Positions 1-9,305 of a DNA stretch of 64,000 nt are shown piece by piece. The stretch comes from a virus: positions 49,477 to 113,476 of IMG/VR virus record IMGVR_UViG_3300027721_000734; one strand, 5' to 3'. How positions within the stretch are numbered: position 1 is the first letter of the stretch; each line of letters starts with the position of its first letter. Both the position numbers and the translations under genes were made by a program. The notes under the pieces are model-generated. The model did no database searches, had not been told where the DNA came from, and saw only the letters and a program-made list of their open reading frames with translations.

Positions 1-32
1 AGAGAAATACCGCAATTAGAATTCAAAATAAA

Positions 33-293
33 ATGTTAACAATGATGAAGGAACCGGAAGATATGACTATCATAGGACCTGTGATTGAGAAACAACAAAA
101 AATAATTAATGATTGTGTTGAGAAAAAATTAACTCTTTCTAAACTCCAATCCGGTATGTGGGAAAAATCTAATAACAATAATAATAACGAAAGTTTTTCT
201 ATTACTGATTTAGGTGATGACGACGATTTATTAAAAACCTTAATTGAAAAAGACATATCCAAAAGTTCTGATTCTTATAAAATGAAAAAATAA
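33..293 (+). CDS. Hypothetical protein, probably 5'-truncated by window edge
   Basis: An 86-residue reading from the first ATG. The frame stays open to base 3, so the true start may lie outside the window. The visible part is acidic and low in complexity near the end, with runs of Asn (about residues 48-53) and Asp (about 62-65). No domain is recognised. It lies 6 bases upstream of the next structural gene on the same strand, so it probably belongs to the baseplate/tail operon. Confidence 0.6.
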   Translation: MLTMMKEPEDMTIIGPVIEKQQKIINDCVEKKLTLSKLQSGMWEKSNNNNNNESFSITDLGDDDDLLKTLIEKDISKSSDSYKMKK

Positions 294-299
294 TTTAAA

Positions 300-2222
300 A
301 TGGGATTAGATTTAAACTTTGACTATAATTCTGTTCAAAATAAAATAAATGCAACAAAATCATATACCGATTTAAAAGGTCAGTATGATGATACTACTAA
401 AAAAGCGGGTGAATCATTTGAGAAAGCAAAATCAGACGTTACCGGTCAAATCCAAAATTTAAAAAATCAATCTAAAAGATATCAAAAAGAGATTAAAACT
501 CAACTTGAACAACTATTAGATATTAACAAAATCACTGGTGGTAAGGGAGGGAATTCAACTAAATATGTTAAAAGATTATTTTTAACAGCCCTTAAAAATA
601 TTGAACCTAAAATCGCTAAAATTTTATCTGAAGAGGCTTTAAATGCTGTTGGATGTGACCAACAGCAATCTTTTAGTGCTCAAACTATCTATATTAAAGT
701 TAAGTCCATTGATTTAATCAATCTTTTAAAATTATCACCAACTGAAGATGATGGAAAACCATTGTACGAAAAACAACCAATATCTGTACAAAATTATCCA
801 TTTGCAATGAATAAAGAATTATACGAATTAATTCAAAATGGTAATCCATATTCAACTACTAATGGTCAATTATATAAAGGACAATCGGGTAAAGATTTAT
901 TTGATATTCAATATGTTGAACAAAACAATTTAGGTCTTACTGGACCTTGGTACAAAGTAACTTTAAAAGACCGTATTGGGATTGGGGGTGGAACACCAAA
1001 TAAAGTCGGTGAATTTATGGTAGATTATTTCAAAACAATTAGAGTTGTTGATACCACAAATATAATGGCAAATATTATGGAAGCCTTATCAGGGGCGGTT
1101 TCAATAAAAGCCAACGCTGGTATTGGTCAAATTGGTGACCAAACTAAATTTGGAGCAATTGTTCAAAGAATATTAGGGTTATGTTTTGATAATAGAAAAG
1201 AAATTGATGTTAGTGGAATTGCCAAATTAGCCGATTTAGATGGTGTTGATGAATCATTTTTTGAATTTAATGAAATTGATTTAAGAAAAATAGAACAGAC
1301 AATCACAAATATAAAAAATGGGGTTATAGAATTTGAAGGATGTGATAACATTAAAGTTCCTGTGAATGCAAATGCAATTTTTGAAGATTTAAATAATTTA
1401 AATTTTGTATCCGATAATGATTTGGTTGATGCGATGGATAATTTAACCAATTCGTTAATTAATGACCCTGTTTGGGGTTTATCACCTCAAATAGATGTGC
1501 AAGCGGCGGTTGATTTTAATTTTATAAAATTAATGTGTCAAGGAATTGCGTCATCATTATTATCTCCAAAAATATTATTGCCAATTTACATTATGTTAAA
1601 ATCTTTAGGTCAATCAGCGGTTGATTTAATTAATTCTTTTATGACTTTTATTAAAGAATTTAAAAAATTTGCAATTAATGTTATCTCAAAAGTTGGTGCG
1701 ATTTTTATTGAAGAATTATTTGAATTGATTAAAAGAGACATTATGGTATTAATTCAGAAAGTAGTTACTGATTTAATAAAAGAAAAAATTAATAAAAGAT
1801 TAACGATGATTTTAAAATTAGTACAATTATTATTAATTGTGTCAAGTTTTATTAGTGATTGGAGACGATGTAAAAGCGTTGTTGATGAAATATTATCAAT
1901 GTTATCGTTAATAACATCATCAATACCTGGTCTTGGTGGTGGAATACCATTACCATTATTATTCGCCTCACAATTATTGGACGGGTATTCAGCATCAAGA
2001 GCTTTTATTGGTTCTATTGAGGAATTCCAAAAAATTGGGGTCCCAACAGGTGCATTACCAGATGGGAGTCCAAATTTAGACATATTATCAAAATTTGGAC
2101 AAATGAAAGCTATGGCAAATGAAGAAGATTCAAATGGTAAATTAGAGATAGCTATAGGACCATTAACAATGACACCAGCAGGTTTAACTATCCCATCTAA
2201 AGCCTCCGGAAAAAAAATATAA
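300..2222 (+). CDS. Putative virion structural protein (640 aa)
   Basis: The N-terminal 80 residues are coiled-coil-like (Lys/Glu-rich, KAKSDVTGQIQNLKNQ). A mixed alpha/beta region follows. Residues about 415-560 form a long hydrophobic helical section (for example ILLPIYIMLKSLGQSAVDLI and MILKLVQLLLIVSSFISDW), and the C-terminus is Gly/Pro-rich. The size, the helical membrane-like section and its place directly before the OB-fold baseplate gene suggest a baseplate or injected virion protein. It shares general character (long helices, Gly-rich tail) with the protein at the far right edge of the window. The family is not recognised, so the function is inferred from context only. Confidence 0.7.
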   Translation: MGLDLNFDYNSVQNKINATKSYTDLKGQYDDTTKKAGESFEKAKSDVTGQIQNLKNQSKRYQKEIKTQLEQLLDINKITGGKGGNSTKYVKRLFLTALKNIEPKIAKILSEEALNAVGCDQQQSFSAQTIYIKVKSIDLINLLKLSPTEDDGKPLYEKQPISVQNYPFAMNKELYELIQNGNPYSTTNGQLYKGQSGKDLFDIQYVEQNNLGLTGPWYKVTLKDRIGIGGGTPNKVGEFMVDYFKTIRVVDTTNIMANIMEALSGAVSIKANAGIGQIGDQTKFGAIVQRILGLCFDNRKEIDVSGIAKLADLDGVDESFFEFNEIDLRKIEQTITNIKNGVIEFEGCDNIKVPVNANAIFEDLNNLNFVSDNDLVDAMDNLTNSLINDPVWGLSPQIDVQAAVDFNFIKLMCQGIASSLLSPKILLPIYIMLKSLGQSAVDLINSFMTFIKEFKKFAINVISKVGAIFIEELFELIKRDIMVLIQKVVTDLIKEKINKRLTMILKLVQLLLIVSSFISDWRRCKSVVDEILSMLSLITSSIPGLGGGIPLPLLFASQLLDGYSASRAFIGSIEEFQKIGVPTGALPDGSPNLDILSKFGQMKAMANEEDSNGKLEIAIGPLTMTPAGLTIPSKASGKKI

Positions 2223-2224
2223 TT

Positions 2225-2440
2225 ATGACAAAAATAGAAGAATCAGAAAAGGCGTTAGATATTATAAAAAATTATAAATCTTCATCAAACAAAGATTTAA
2301 TTTTTGTTATGGATTTTATCCAAGAAGATTTTAAATTAACAAAAGAAACTATTATCAAATTAACAGAACATTTAGATAAGGTTGAGGTTACCTATAACAC
2401 AATTTTAAAAGAATATCAAAAAAGAACAAATACTAAATAA
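2225..2440 (+). CDS. Small helical protein of the baseplate operon
   Basis: A 71-residue Lys/Glu-rich protein predicted to be almost wholly helical. It starts 2 bases after the previous stop, and its last base overlaps the ATG of the next gene (TAATG), which indicates translational coupling. The position between two virion genes suggests a small chaperone or connector for baseplate assembly. No family is recognised. Confidence 0.7.
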   Translation: MTKIEESEKALDIIKNYKSSSNKDLIFVMDFIQEDFKLTKETIIKLTEHLDKVEVTYNTILKEYQKRTNTK

Positions 2441-4017
2441 TGCAAATAGATAGTCAAAATAAGTATCAAATATTATTTGCCGGTAGAGTATATGATAACC
2501 AAGACCCCACTATGCTTGGTCGTTTACGTGTTTTACCTGAAAGTAAAGATTATTCAGCCATAATAGGCGCTGTTCCAGATTGGGATGAAGAGATTGATAA
2601 ATGGACAATTAAAGACCCAATTGTTTTTATACCATTATTACCTTTCTACTTTAGTCAAACACCTAAAATTGATGAATATGTTCATATAATTTATATGAAC
2701 AAAAAATTTCCAAATCAAAATCAATTTTATATTCAAGGACCATTTTCTTCACCAACAAAAACATCGTTTGAACAATTTAATGCTGCTCAAACATTTTTAG
2801 CGGCAGGTGATAAAATAAAAGAGGGGTTATCAATTAAAAATCAAAATGGTGAATACAGAAACCCAACTTTAAATAAGGGTATTTATCCTGAGCCCGGAGA
2901 TAACGCTTTATTAGGTAGAGGGTCTGCTGATGTCATTGTAAAAGAACAAGAAGTGTTAATTAGAGCTGGTAAATCAAAACCTCTTACCGGAGCATTACCT
3001 GAAGTTAACACAAAAAGGGGGTTTTTACAATTATCTAATTTCTCAACACAAGAAATTCCTGGTACACCAACAATGGACACTAGGTTTGAGGAGGTCGTTG
3101 ATATGGTTAAAAAAATGATAATATGGGATATTTCAAATTTAGAGAGTAATTTTAATTTTACCGGAACTGTTAGTTTACATAATGTAATACCAAGTATTTC
3201 AGTTAATACTAAAAATTTTAAACCGGAAAGTATTACATCTTTAAGTATTGGAACTAACTATACAAATGCGGTTGAAAATTATTCTTTTGTTGGTGATACC
3301 TTTGAAACTTGTATCAATAAAATTAATAAATTTATTTCTTCTGTTTTTAATGGTCATATTGATATTCCAGGATATGCCGTTAAAAACCCACAAAATTTTG
3401 TAAAAGGAGCTAATCTACCTTTAATTGTTACACCATCAAAATTATCTTATGAAACAGGTAATAAATTTGATGCAACTCAAACCTCTAACGATGTGTTAGA
3501 ATTAACAAATTACATTAAATTTTACTCTAAAATTAAATGTAATTCAACACAAACTAAAACTGGTTTTTTTCTTATATCAACAACAAATTCAAAAGGGGCT
3601 CCATTTATCGGACCACAATTTGATAAAAAAGAGGAGATTTCAATATTAAACAATTTTAATAATTCTGACATAACTTATGGAGTATTAGGTAGTCAAAGAA
3701 TCTATTTATTATCTCACGATTCAAGAGGGCCAAAAGGTTTAATTGATTTATCCGATACTCTTTACGGTATTCCCCAAGATAAATTTGTTAGAGGTGAAGG
3801 GAGTATTCTCAATAAAACTTACCCTGTTGTTAGAGGAGACCAATTGATGATATTACTCCGAAAAATGTTTGCGTTTGTTACCGGTCACGTACACCCCATA
3901 GCTACAATGCCACCTGTTCCGATAGCGGCGGGTAACGCACAATCTAGTTTTGAAATAGAAAGTATCTTAGCTAATGCGGAAAATGACATATTAAATCAAA
4001 ATATTCGAATTAATTGA
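2440..4017 (+). CDS. Baseplate hub/spike-type protein with N-terminal OB-like domain (T4 gp5-like)
   Basis: A 525-residue protein. Residues about 10-100 carry FAGRVYDNQDPTMLGRLRV, which matches the OB-fold start of T4 gp5-type and VgrG-type hub proteins (G-x-V-x-D..DP...GR-x-x-V). Next comes an FIPLLPFY..P..DEYVHIIY segment typical of the same fold. The middle is beta-rich. A late segment near residue 485 (VTGHVHPIATMPPVP) resembles the H-x-H/Pro-rich part of spike proteins. No lysozyme motif is visible. It would sit at the centre of the contractile-tail baseplate. Confident as a baseplate protein, less so for the exact gp5 equivalence. Confidence 0.75.
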   Translation: MQIDSQNKYQILFAGRVYDNQDPTMLGRLRVLPESKDYSAIIGAVPDWDEEIDKWTIKDPIVFIPLLPFYFSQTPKIDEYVHIIYMNKKFPNQNQFYIQGPFSSPTKTSFEQFNAAQTFLAAGDKIKEGLSIKNQNGEYRNPTLNKGIYPEPGDNALLGRGSADVIVKEQEVLIRAGKSKPLTGALPEVNTKRGFLQLSNFSTQEIPGTPTMDTRFEEVVDMVKKMIIWDISNLESNFNFTGTVSLHNVIPSISVNTKNFKPESITSLSIGTNYTNAVENYSFVGDTFETCINKINKFISSVFNGHIDIPGYAVKNPQNFVKGANLPLIVTPSKLSYETGNKFDATQTSNDVLELTNYIKFYSKIKCNSTQTKTGFFLISTTNSKGAPFIGPQFDKKEEISILNNFNNSDITYGVLGSQRIYLLSHDSRGPKGLIDLSDTLYGIPQDKFVRGEGSILNKTYPVVRGDQLMILLRKMFAFVTGHVHPIATMPPVPIAAGNAQSSFEIESILANAENDILNQNIRIN

Positions 4018-4039
4018 TATTTATAAATAAAACACTTAA

Positions 4040-5515
4040 ATGTCAATTAATAACTCGTATTTCAGCAAGAACAATACAATTACTTCAAATAGTTTTGTAA
4101 ATACAGGAAGAAATCCTGTCACAGAACTATTTTTTGGTTCAGTTATTAGTTCTCAATACCCAAACGGGTATAGTAGATTTATCTTTGATTTAGATTTTAC
4201 CTTATTAAATCAAAAAGTCTCTGATGGTACCATAAATTTAAATTGTGGTGAACTACCTACACATACTTTAAGAATGGTGAACACCTCATCATTTAATGAA
4301 GAACTATTAAATACTACCACATCTCAAGGTAGAATGAGAGCCACTTCATTTGATTTAATTTTATTTAGAATACCATATATTGATAATGACCCTGACCAAC
4401 CCCAAGTTTGGGATGAAGGTGTTGGGTATGATTTTGCCGATTTAATTTACGATTATAGTCCATCAGATAAAAACTTTTCTGATAGAGCATCAAATTGGTT
4501 TCAAACAACCACTATTGGTACTTGGGAAGAAGAAGGTATATATAATAATCAAAACATTGGTAATGTTCCTTATAGTGGGTTAACCATTGTTGATACCCAA
4601 CATTTTGAATTTGGTAATGAAAATGTTAGTTTTAATATGTCGGACGAAATTAATGCTATATTAACCGGTCAATTAACTAATGTTTCAGGATGGGGAATTG
4701 CTTACAAACCACAAGTTGAGAACATAACAGGTATTACCGATAACTACGAAGTTCAATTTTTTACTCGTCATACACAAACATTTTACGAACCATTTTTAGA
4801 AACATCTTACGATGATTTAATTCAAGATGATAGAAATTTATTTAGTTTGGGAAAAGTAAATAAATTATACCTATATCTTTTTGATAATGGTAATCCGATT
4901 AATTTAGATAATAATCCAATGGTGGATATTTTAGATTCGACAGGTACTGAAATATCTGGTCTAATTGGTCTTAGTACTTGTCAAAAAACTAAAGGTGTGT
5001 ATGAAGTTATTATCCCTCCTCTTTTAGGTTATAAAACACCTTGCACATTTTCTGATAGATGGTATAATTTAAATTTAAACGGATTTGGATTACCTCAAAT
5101 GACTAACGATTTTGTTATATACCCATTAAAAAATTCAATTCAAATGGGGGTTGTTTCATCTGAACCTAAATTATATGGTTTTGACTTTTATGGTTTAAAA
5201 CAAGATGAAAAAATATATAATACCGACATGAGAAAAGTTGGTGTGGTTATTAAACAAGCATATTCTACACAAAAATTATTGCAAAATGTTAGTGCGTATT
5301 ATAGAATTTATGTTAGAGAAGGTCAAACAGAAGTTCAAGTACAAGATTGGACAAAAATTAATCGAACACCAAATGAATATTATTTTATGTTCGACACAAG
5401 AGATAAAATACCAAATGAATATTACATAGATATAAAAGTCGAAAGTAGTGGGGAAATAAACACTTACAAAAAACAAATCAAATTTCAGATTGTTAATGTA
5501 AAATATTCAGAATAA
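4040..5515 (+). CDS. Putative tail/baseplate fibre-like structural protein (491 aa)
   Basis: A beta-rich, Asn/Thr/Tyr/Phe-rich protein with no signal peptide and no transmembrane segment. Many short aromatic strands and Gly turns (for example SGWGIAYKPQ, NLNGFGLPQM) look like a carbohydrate-binding or fibre protein. It sits between the hub protein and two small beta-rich proteins on the same strand. The start is preceded by an A/T-rich leader containing TTTATAAATAAAA, as are the next genes. No family is recognised. Confidence 0.65.
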   Translation: MSINNSYFSKNNTITSNSFVNTGRNPVTELFFGSVISSQYPNGYSRFIFDLDFTLLNQKVSDGTINLNCGELPTHTLRMVNTSSFNEELLNTTTSQGRMRATSFDLILFRIPYIDNDPDQPQVWDEGVGYDFADLIYDYSPSDKNFSDRASNWFQTTTIGTWEEEGIYNNQNIGNVPYSGLTIVDTQHFEFGNENVSFNMSDEINAILTGQLTNVSGWGIAYKPQVENITGITDNYEVQFFTRHTQTFYEPFLETSYDDLIQDDRNLFSLGKVNKLYLYLFDNGNPINLDNNPMVDILDSTGTEISGLIGLSTCQKTKGVYEVIIPPLLGYKTPCTFSDRWYNLNLNGFGLPQMTNDFVIYPLKNSIQMGVVSSEPKLYGFDFYGLKQDEKIYNTDMRKVGVVIKQAYSTQKLLQNVSAYYRIYVREGQTEVQVQDWTKINRTPNEYYFMFDTRDKIPNEYYIDIKVESSGEINTYKKQIKFQIVNVKYSE

Positions 5516-5539
5516 ATGGATATTTATAAATAAAAAATT

Positions 5540-5905
5540 ATGGCAAATATATATTACTCAGGGACATCTTGTATTGATGATTCACCAATTGAACTTATTT
5601 CGGTTGAGGGTCTTTTAACCGGAAAAACATATCAAGATACTAATTTAAATTGTATTTCATTGGATTTTAGCGCGTCTACAACCGGAGAAACTAATACAAC
5701 ATTCGTATATGGTCCGTTCGACGATTGTACCGAGTGTAATGCTCCACTATCAGCAGGAACTGAATATAATGTATGTGTATTAGATTGTAGTGGTAACACT
5801 ATATCTATAATACCCCCTCATCCGACTTATACAAATGGATTAGGTAAAGCGGTAGTTCAATTAAACGCAATTGCGTTAGGAGGAATAAACGGATTAAACA
5901 ATTAA
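5540..5905 (+). CDS. Small beta-rich virion protein
   Basis: A 121-residue protein with seven cysteines (for example TSCIDDSP, NLNCISL, DDCTECNAP, VCVLDCSG). The spacing is suggestive of metal or disulfide sites, though no known zinc finger fits. It is part of the same plus-strand structural run; the leader TTTATAAATAAAAAATT resembles that of the previous gene. Function unknown. Confidence 0.65.
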   Translation: MANIYYSGTSCIDDSPIELISVEGLLTGKTYQDTNLNCISLDFSASTTGETNTTFVYGPFDDCTECNAPLSAGTEYNVCVLDCSGNTISIIPPHPTYTNGLGKAVVQLNAIALGGINGLNN

Positions 5906-5920
5906 AAATAAATAAAAATT

Positions 5921-6262
5921 ATGTTATACGCACAAATTACACCGGCAGCTGAAAAAACAACACAAGTAACCCCTTTCTCAGCAATTACTGAATCCGCAGA
6001 CTTAATGTTTGCTGTGGCAAGACCATACACATTAGGAGCTTCAAGAGTTAACTTCCAAGTAACTTTCGGAAATGGAACTATCGCCGACGGTTTAGTTTCT
6101 AACTTTCAAGAATTATTATCGTCAAATGTTACTCTAACGAGTGATGAACTTTCAAATTGGGGTACTGATGATTCCGTTGTATTAGGAACTATCGCAACCA
6201 AATTAGGAACAACATCTTTAGGTGTTTATACCTCAGCTCCACAACAAGGAAACAATTTTTAA
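5921..6262 (+). CDS. Small virion protein, possible tail tube/decoration type
   Basis: A 113-residue protein, neutral and Thr/Ser/Ala-rich, with alternating strands and little charge. This composition fits a repeated virion subunit. The codon pattern differs slightly from its neighbours (more GCT, GGA and AAC), as often seen in highly expressed structural genes. It ends the plus-strand structural operon; the next gene has its own promoter-like element. No family is recognised. Confidence 0.65.
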   Translation: MLYAQITPAAEKTTQVTPFSAITESADLMFAVARPYTLGASRVNFQVTFGNGTIADGLVSNFQELLSSNVTLTSDELSNWGTDDSVVLGTIATKLGTTSLGVYTSAPQQGNNF

Positions 6263-6302
6263 TTAAAAGTTTAATTTTTCTTTTTTATATCATTTTTATT
6301 AT

Positions 6303-6310
6303 TATCTTTG
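6303..6310 (+). promoter_or_regulatory. Bacteroidota -7 promoter element
   Basis: TATCTTTG matches TAnnTTTG 21 bases before the next ATG. No good -33 TTG is seen, so the site is weaker than the others in the window. Confidence 0.5.
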
Positions 6311-6331
6311 TAGAATAATCTAAAAATAAAA

Positions 6332-6742
6332 ATGATGAAAATTTTAAGGAGATTAAGGAAAAAAATTAATTATAAGATTGTTAAATTCTTCAGAAATCTA
6401 ACAAGTAATGATAGACCAATACTTGAGGATAATGAAAGAATATGTACATCTGTATGTAGAAAATTAATTAATCACCCAAATTCTAAATTTTTAATCGCCC
6501 CCCTTTCAATGAAGAGGTACATTAAGAATAGCGAATTAGAATTATTTATTGTTTTACAAGATAGACAAATTAGTATCACTAACCATGTATATCATTATGA
6601 TGTTGTTATTAGTAATAGAAATTGGGAAAGAGTTACAACTATGTACGATAATAAAACCGAGAAGATTAGACAAGAATTTGAAACTGAAATGAGTTCTCAA
6701 ATAAAACATTCTTTATCAACAATACTGTCTAAATTAGATTAG
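6332..6742 (+). CDS. Hypothetical basic protein
   Basis: A 136-residue protein. The first 25 residues are strongly basic (RRLRKKINYKIVKFF) and the rest is mixed alpha/beta. The start is double (ATGATG); the first ATG is used here. A TATCTTTG element lies just upstream and a bidirectional terminator lies just after, so it is probably monocistronic. The basic N-terminus may bind nucleic acid or membrane. No family is recognised. Confidence 0.65.
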   Translation: MMKILRRLRKKINYKIVKFFRNLTSNDRPILEDNERICTSVCRKLINHPNSKFLIAPLSMKRYIKNSELELFIVLQDRQISITNHVYHYDVVISNRNWERVTTMYDNKTEKIRQEFETEMSSQIKHSLSTILSKLD

Positions 6743-6769
6743 TGTTTTTCAGATAAAACCTTTTTAATT

Positions 6770-6800
6770 AAATCCCTTAACGATTCGTTTTGGGATTTTT
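6770..6800. terminator. Bidirectional terminator
   Basis: An AAATCCC/GGGATTT hairpin with T-runs on both sides, lying between convergent genes. Confidence 0.65.
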
Positions 6801-6804
6801 TATT

Positions 6805-7800
6805 TTAAAACATATCTTCTAATTTATCTAAATGTTTTTTAACAACATCTAAATCACTTATGTCGGTATAAGTCATACCTTGTTTTTTTAATATTTGAAC
6901 TTGGTTATGTAATTGTGTCATCATCTGTTTAACCATAGAAGACATCATAGGGTAGTTTGTAATCATTTGGTCTAATTGATAATACTCATTAGGTAGTCCT
7001 AAACCTTTCCCAATTTTATTAACCCAATCTTTACCATAATTATCAGCATCCATTTCCATATCCCAATAAATTTGGTAGAACTCTTCAAAGTCCTCAATAT
7101 CCCCCATATAGGAATCTGCTAAACCAAAATCTATCATTTGTTGTTCGTGTTTTAATTCGTGAAATAAAACATAAACGAACCCCGCTAAATTAGGTATTGT
7201 ATCCGGAGAACATAAAATAATTGAATCTCTTGTACGAACACCTCTATATCCTGTCTGACATCCATTAATAACTTTTATGTTAAATCCTCGGTCTTGTATA
7301 AACTCCTTTACCTTATTAAACATAACATCAAGTTTATGATGATACTCTTGTGGTATCTTACTTTTAAATTTGTTAATTACTCTATCGTAATTAGAGGGTG
7401 TTTTTAGACCGTTTGGGGTAATATCTTCTAAAATGGTGTCTTTGGTTATCTCAAACCATTCCGTTACAATAGGGACTATCTCCTTCTTCTTACCGGGGGT
7501 TTGATTAATATTATTTCCGTCCTCATCACTTGATGTTAACTCCGGATGTTTTTCCATATACTTGGAAATTTTTTTAGATTTAGACTCAATCTTTTTGATT
7601 TGTTTTTTTGGTTCATCCATAGACCCATCATAACTATCGTACTCCAACATTGCGTCATCATATTTAGAAACAGGGATGTTAAACGGTTGCATATCAGATT
7701 TTTTAAATATTCTAATTCCCGGTTGCATTGGCCCAACATAAGAACCTCTTCCCCCACCATCACTTGTTCCCTCGTTAATATGTATTTTATTATTTTTCAT
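6805..7800 (-). CDS. HExxH-type putative metallopeptidase, virion-associated
   Basis: A 331-residue protein. Around residues 210-220 it has FHELKHEQQ, a zinc-binding HExxH helix. About 40 residues later comes EMDADNYGKDW, which could supply the third ligand as in gluzincin-type folds. The N-terminus reads KIHINEGTSDGGG. This closely parallels the predicted maturation site of the major capsid protein in this window (FLINE before ATSDGSSG). The protein is therefore probably packaged in the head and trimmed by the prohead protease (inference). The middle third is charged and low in complexity. Confidence 0.7.
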   Translation of the reverse strand: MKNNKIHINEGTSDGGGRGSYVGPMQPGIRIFKKSDMQPFNIPVSKYDDAMLEYDSYDGSMDEPKKQIKKIESKSKKISKYMEKHPELTSSDEDGNNINQTPGKKKEIVPIVTEWFEITKDTILEDITPNGLKTPSNYDRVINKFKSKIPQEYHHKLDVMFNKVKEFIQDRGFNIKVINGCQTGYRGVRTRDSIILCSPDTIPNLAGFVYVLFHELKHEQQMIDFGLADSYMGDIEDFEEFYQIYWDMEMDADNYGKDWVNKIGKGLGLPNEYYQLDQMITNYPMMSSMVKQMMTQLHNQVQILKKQGMTYTDISDLDVVKKHLDKLEDMF

Positions 7801-7832
7801 AGTATAATTATAAATATCTTATATAATTAAAT

Positions 7833-8069
7833 ATGGAACAACAACCTGAAATATTCGGAAAACTATTTGAATCAATCCCCCTACACACTGAAGAGCACTT
7901 AGATATTCTTTTAGATACTATGGATAATGATAGAGCAAACTACTTTTTAATACAAGCCGTTAAATACGCCTTCCATTCTGGAATATACTCTTTGGGTGAA
8001 GCCGAAGTGATTTCTAAATCAATTAGGGTTTTATCTAAAAAAAATGTAGAAAAAGTTGTAGAGGAATAA
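7833..8069 (+). CDS. Small conserved-looking phage protein
   Basis: A 78-residue acidic helical protein (PLHTEEHLDILLDTMDNDRA; FHSGIYSLGEAEVISKSIRVL). The composition and clean amphipathic helices look like a real gene. It is divergent from the HExxH gene, with 32 bases between the starts. Function unknown. Confidence 0.65.
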   Translation: MEQQPEIFGKLFESIPLHTEEHLDILLDTMDNDRANYFLIQAVKYAFHSGIYSLGEAEVISKSIRVLSKKNVEKVVEE

Positions 8070-8085
8070 TTTTTTTGTATCTTTG
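8056..8085 (+). promoter_or_regulatory. Bacteroidota promoter TTG-N19-TATCTTTG
   Basis: TTG at 8056-8058, a 19-base spacer, and TATCTTTG at 8078-8085. The start codon of the next gene lies 18 bases downstream. Confidence 0.75.
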
Positions 8086-8103
8086 TACTCTAAATTAATT
8101 GGT

Positions 8104-8415
8104 ATGAAAAAATATACATTAATAACTTTACTTATATTATTAACTTATTTCTCATTTAAAAAAGATAAAATTTACTACATTCCTTTTAATATCCCCGGAA
8201 GTCAAATGGCTGCAACAATACCACCATTTGGGACTTTTATCGAATCTAAATATAAAACAGATAAAACAATGCTAAAACATGAAATGATACATTGGGAACA
8301 ATTTCATAGAATGGGATTCATTACTTTTTATTCCACATACATATCTGAATACATTAAATACGGTAGAAAATACGGGCCTATGGAGATTGAGGCTAGAAAA
8401 TTAAGTAAATCGTAA
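8104..8415 (+). CDS. Membrane-anchored HExxH putative metallopeptidase
   Basis: The start at 8104 (MKKYTLITLLILL) is chosen because it follows a consensus promoter and gives a classic N-terminal membrane helix or signal (residues 4-17). The next part is KTDKTMLKHEMIHWEQFHRMG, an HExxH zinc motif in the style of small M56/M48-like or DUF-type peptidases. The protein has 103 residues, too short for a full peptidase family, so it may be a degenerate or minimal enzyme. It is monocistronic and convergent with the lytic transglycosylase gene. Confidence 0.65.
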   Translation: MKKYTLITLLILLTYFSFKKDKIYYIPFNIPGSQMAATIPPFGTFIESKYKTDKTMLKHEMIHWEQFHRMGFITFYSTYISEYIKYGRKYGPMEIEARKLSKS

Positions 8416-8419
8416 TATA

Positions 8420-9304
8420 TTATTTAACACAACCAAACTTATTGGCGTACCCAACAACTTCTTTCAAATACCCAGTACTTGAAATATATTTATTATCGGA
8501 TGTTTTGGTTTTAAATGTTGGTACATAATTTCTAACCACTTGATTTTTATCTACTTTTAATTTTAAATTAGGGTTATCTTTAGGGTATGGTTGATATATC
8601 CCATTTGGTGATTCACAAGACGCCAAATATTCAGGACTATTTGTTTTACAATATTTTTTTTTAAATTTAGTCGGACCTAAATTATAAGACATAATAGCGG
8701 CATCTAAAGCCGCGTTACCCGTAGATGAAGGATTATTAATTAATTGTTTATTATAAATTATTTTTGAAGGTTGATTTGTGTCGTAAAAATTTTTAGTCTC
8801 GGAGTATAAGTCAATCAAATAATTAGATGCTGCAAATAATGACCCTGAAACAGACATTAATTGTTCCAAATTTACATTATATTTTTTAGCAATATCCGGT
8901 GTCATTTGAGCAACACCCATACTCGGTACCCAATTAGTTTTATTAAATACTTTTTTTGCCCCCCATTGTAATAAACTTTTAAATCCCGGAATAACTTCAG
9001 ACATTTTATTCATAATATATTCAGGAGCGGCTTTAACACCAAACTTACCCATAACTTTACCAAAATCAGACTCTCTACCCAAAATACCCATTGCGTATTT
9101 AACATAAAATGAATCAACACCGTGTGAAATTGTATATTGTGCCGCAGCAGAAAGTTCTGGTGTTGTACAACTAAACTTTTGAGGTAGGGACGATGGTTGA
9201 GTTATCGCCCCACCATTAGGGGCTCCCGCAACTGATTGTTCGTCTAACACTCTTTTAATAATGTCAACCAAATCGGATTCTTTTAATTTTACAACTTTTT
9301 TCAT
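8420..9304 (-). CDS. Lytic transglycosylase (SLT-type) virion/endolysin protein
   Basis: The start at 9304 is chosen because it lies one base after the upstream stop. The 294-residue product carries an SLT lysozyme-like core: GILGRESDFG (catalytic Glu about residue 78), then SMGVAQMTPDIAKKY and ASNYLIDLY, as in goose-type/Slt70 transglycosylases that cut peptidoglycan. The first 23 residues (KLKESDLVDIIKRVLDEQ) form an amphipathic helix ending in an hxE site suitable for the prohead protease. This suggests packaging in the head as a targeting signal (inference). It is coupled to the NlpC/P60-like gene upstream, so the two would act on the cell wall together. Confidence 0.8.
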   Translation of the reverse strand: MKKVVKLKESDLVDIIKRVLDEQSVAGAPNGGAITQPSSLPQKFSCTTPELSAAAQYTISHGVDSFYVKYAMGILGRESDFGKVMGKFGVKAAPEYIMNKMSEVIPGFKSLLQWGAKKVFNKTNWVPSMGVAQMTPDIAKKYNVNLEQLMSVSGSLFAASNYLIDLYSETKNFYDTNQPSKIIYNKQLINNPSSTGNAALDAAIMSYNLGPTKFKKKYCKTNSPEYLASCESPNGIYQPYPKDNPNLKLKVDKNQVVRNYVPTFKTKTSDNKYISSTGYLKEVVGYANKFGCVK

Positions 9305-9305
9305 A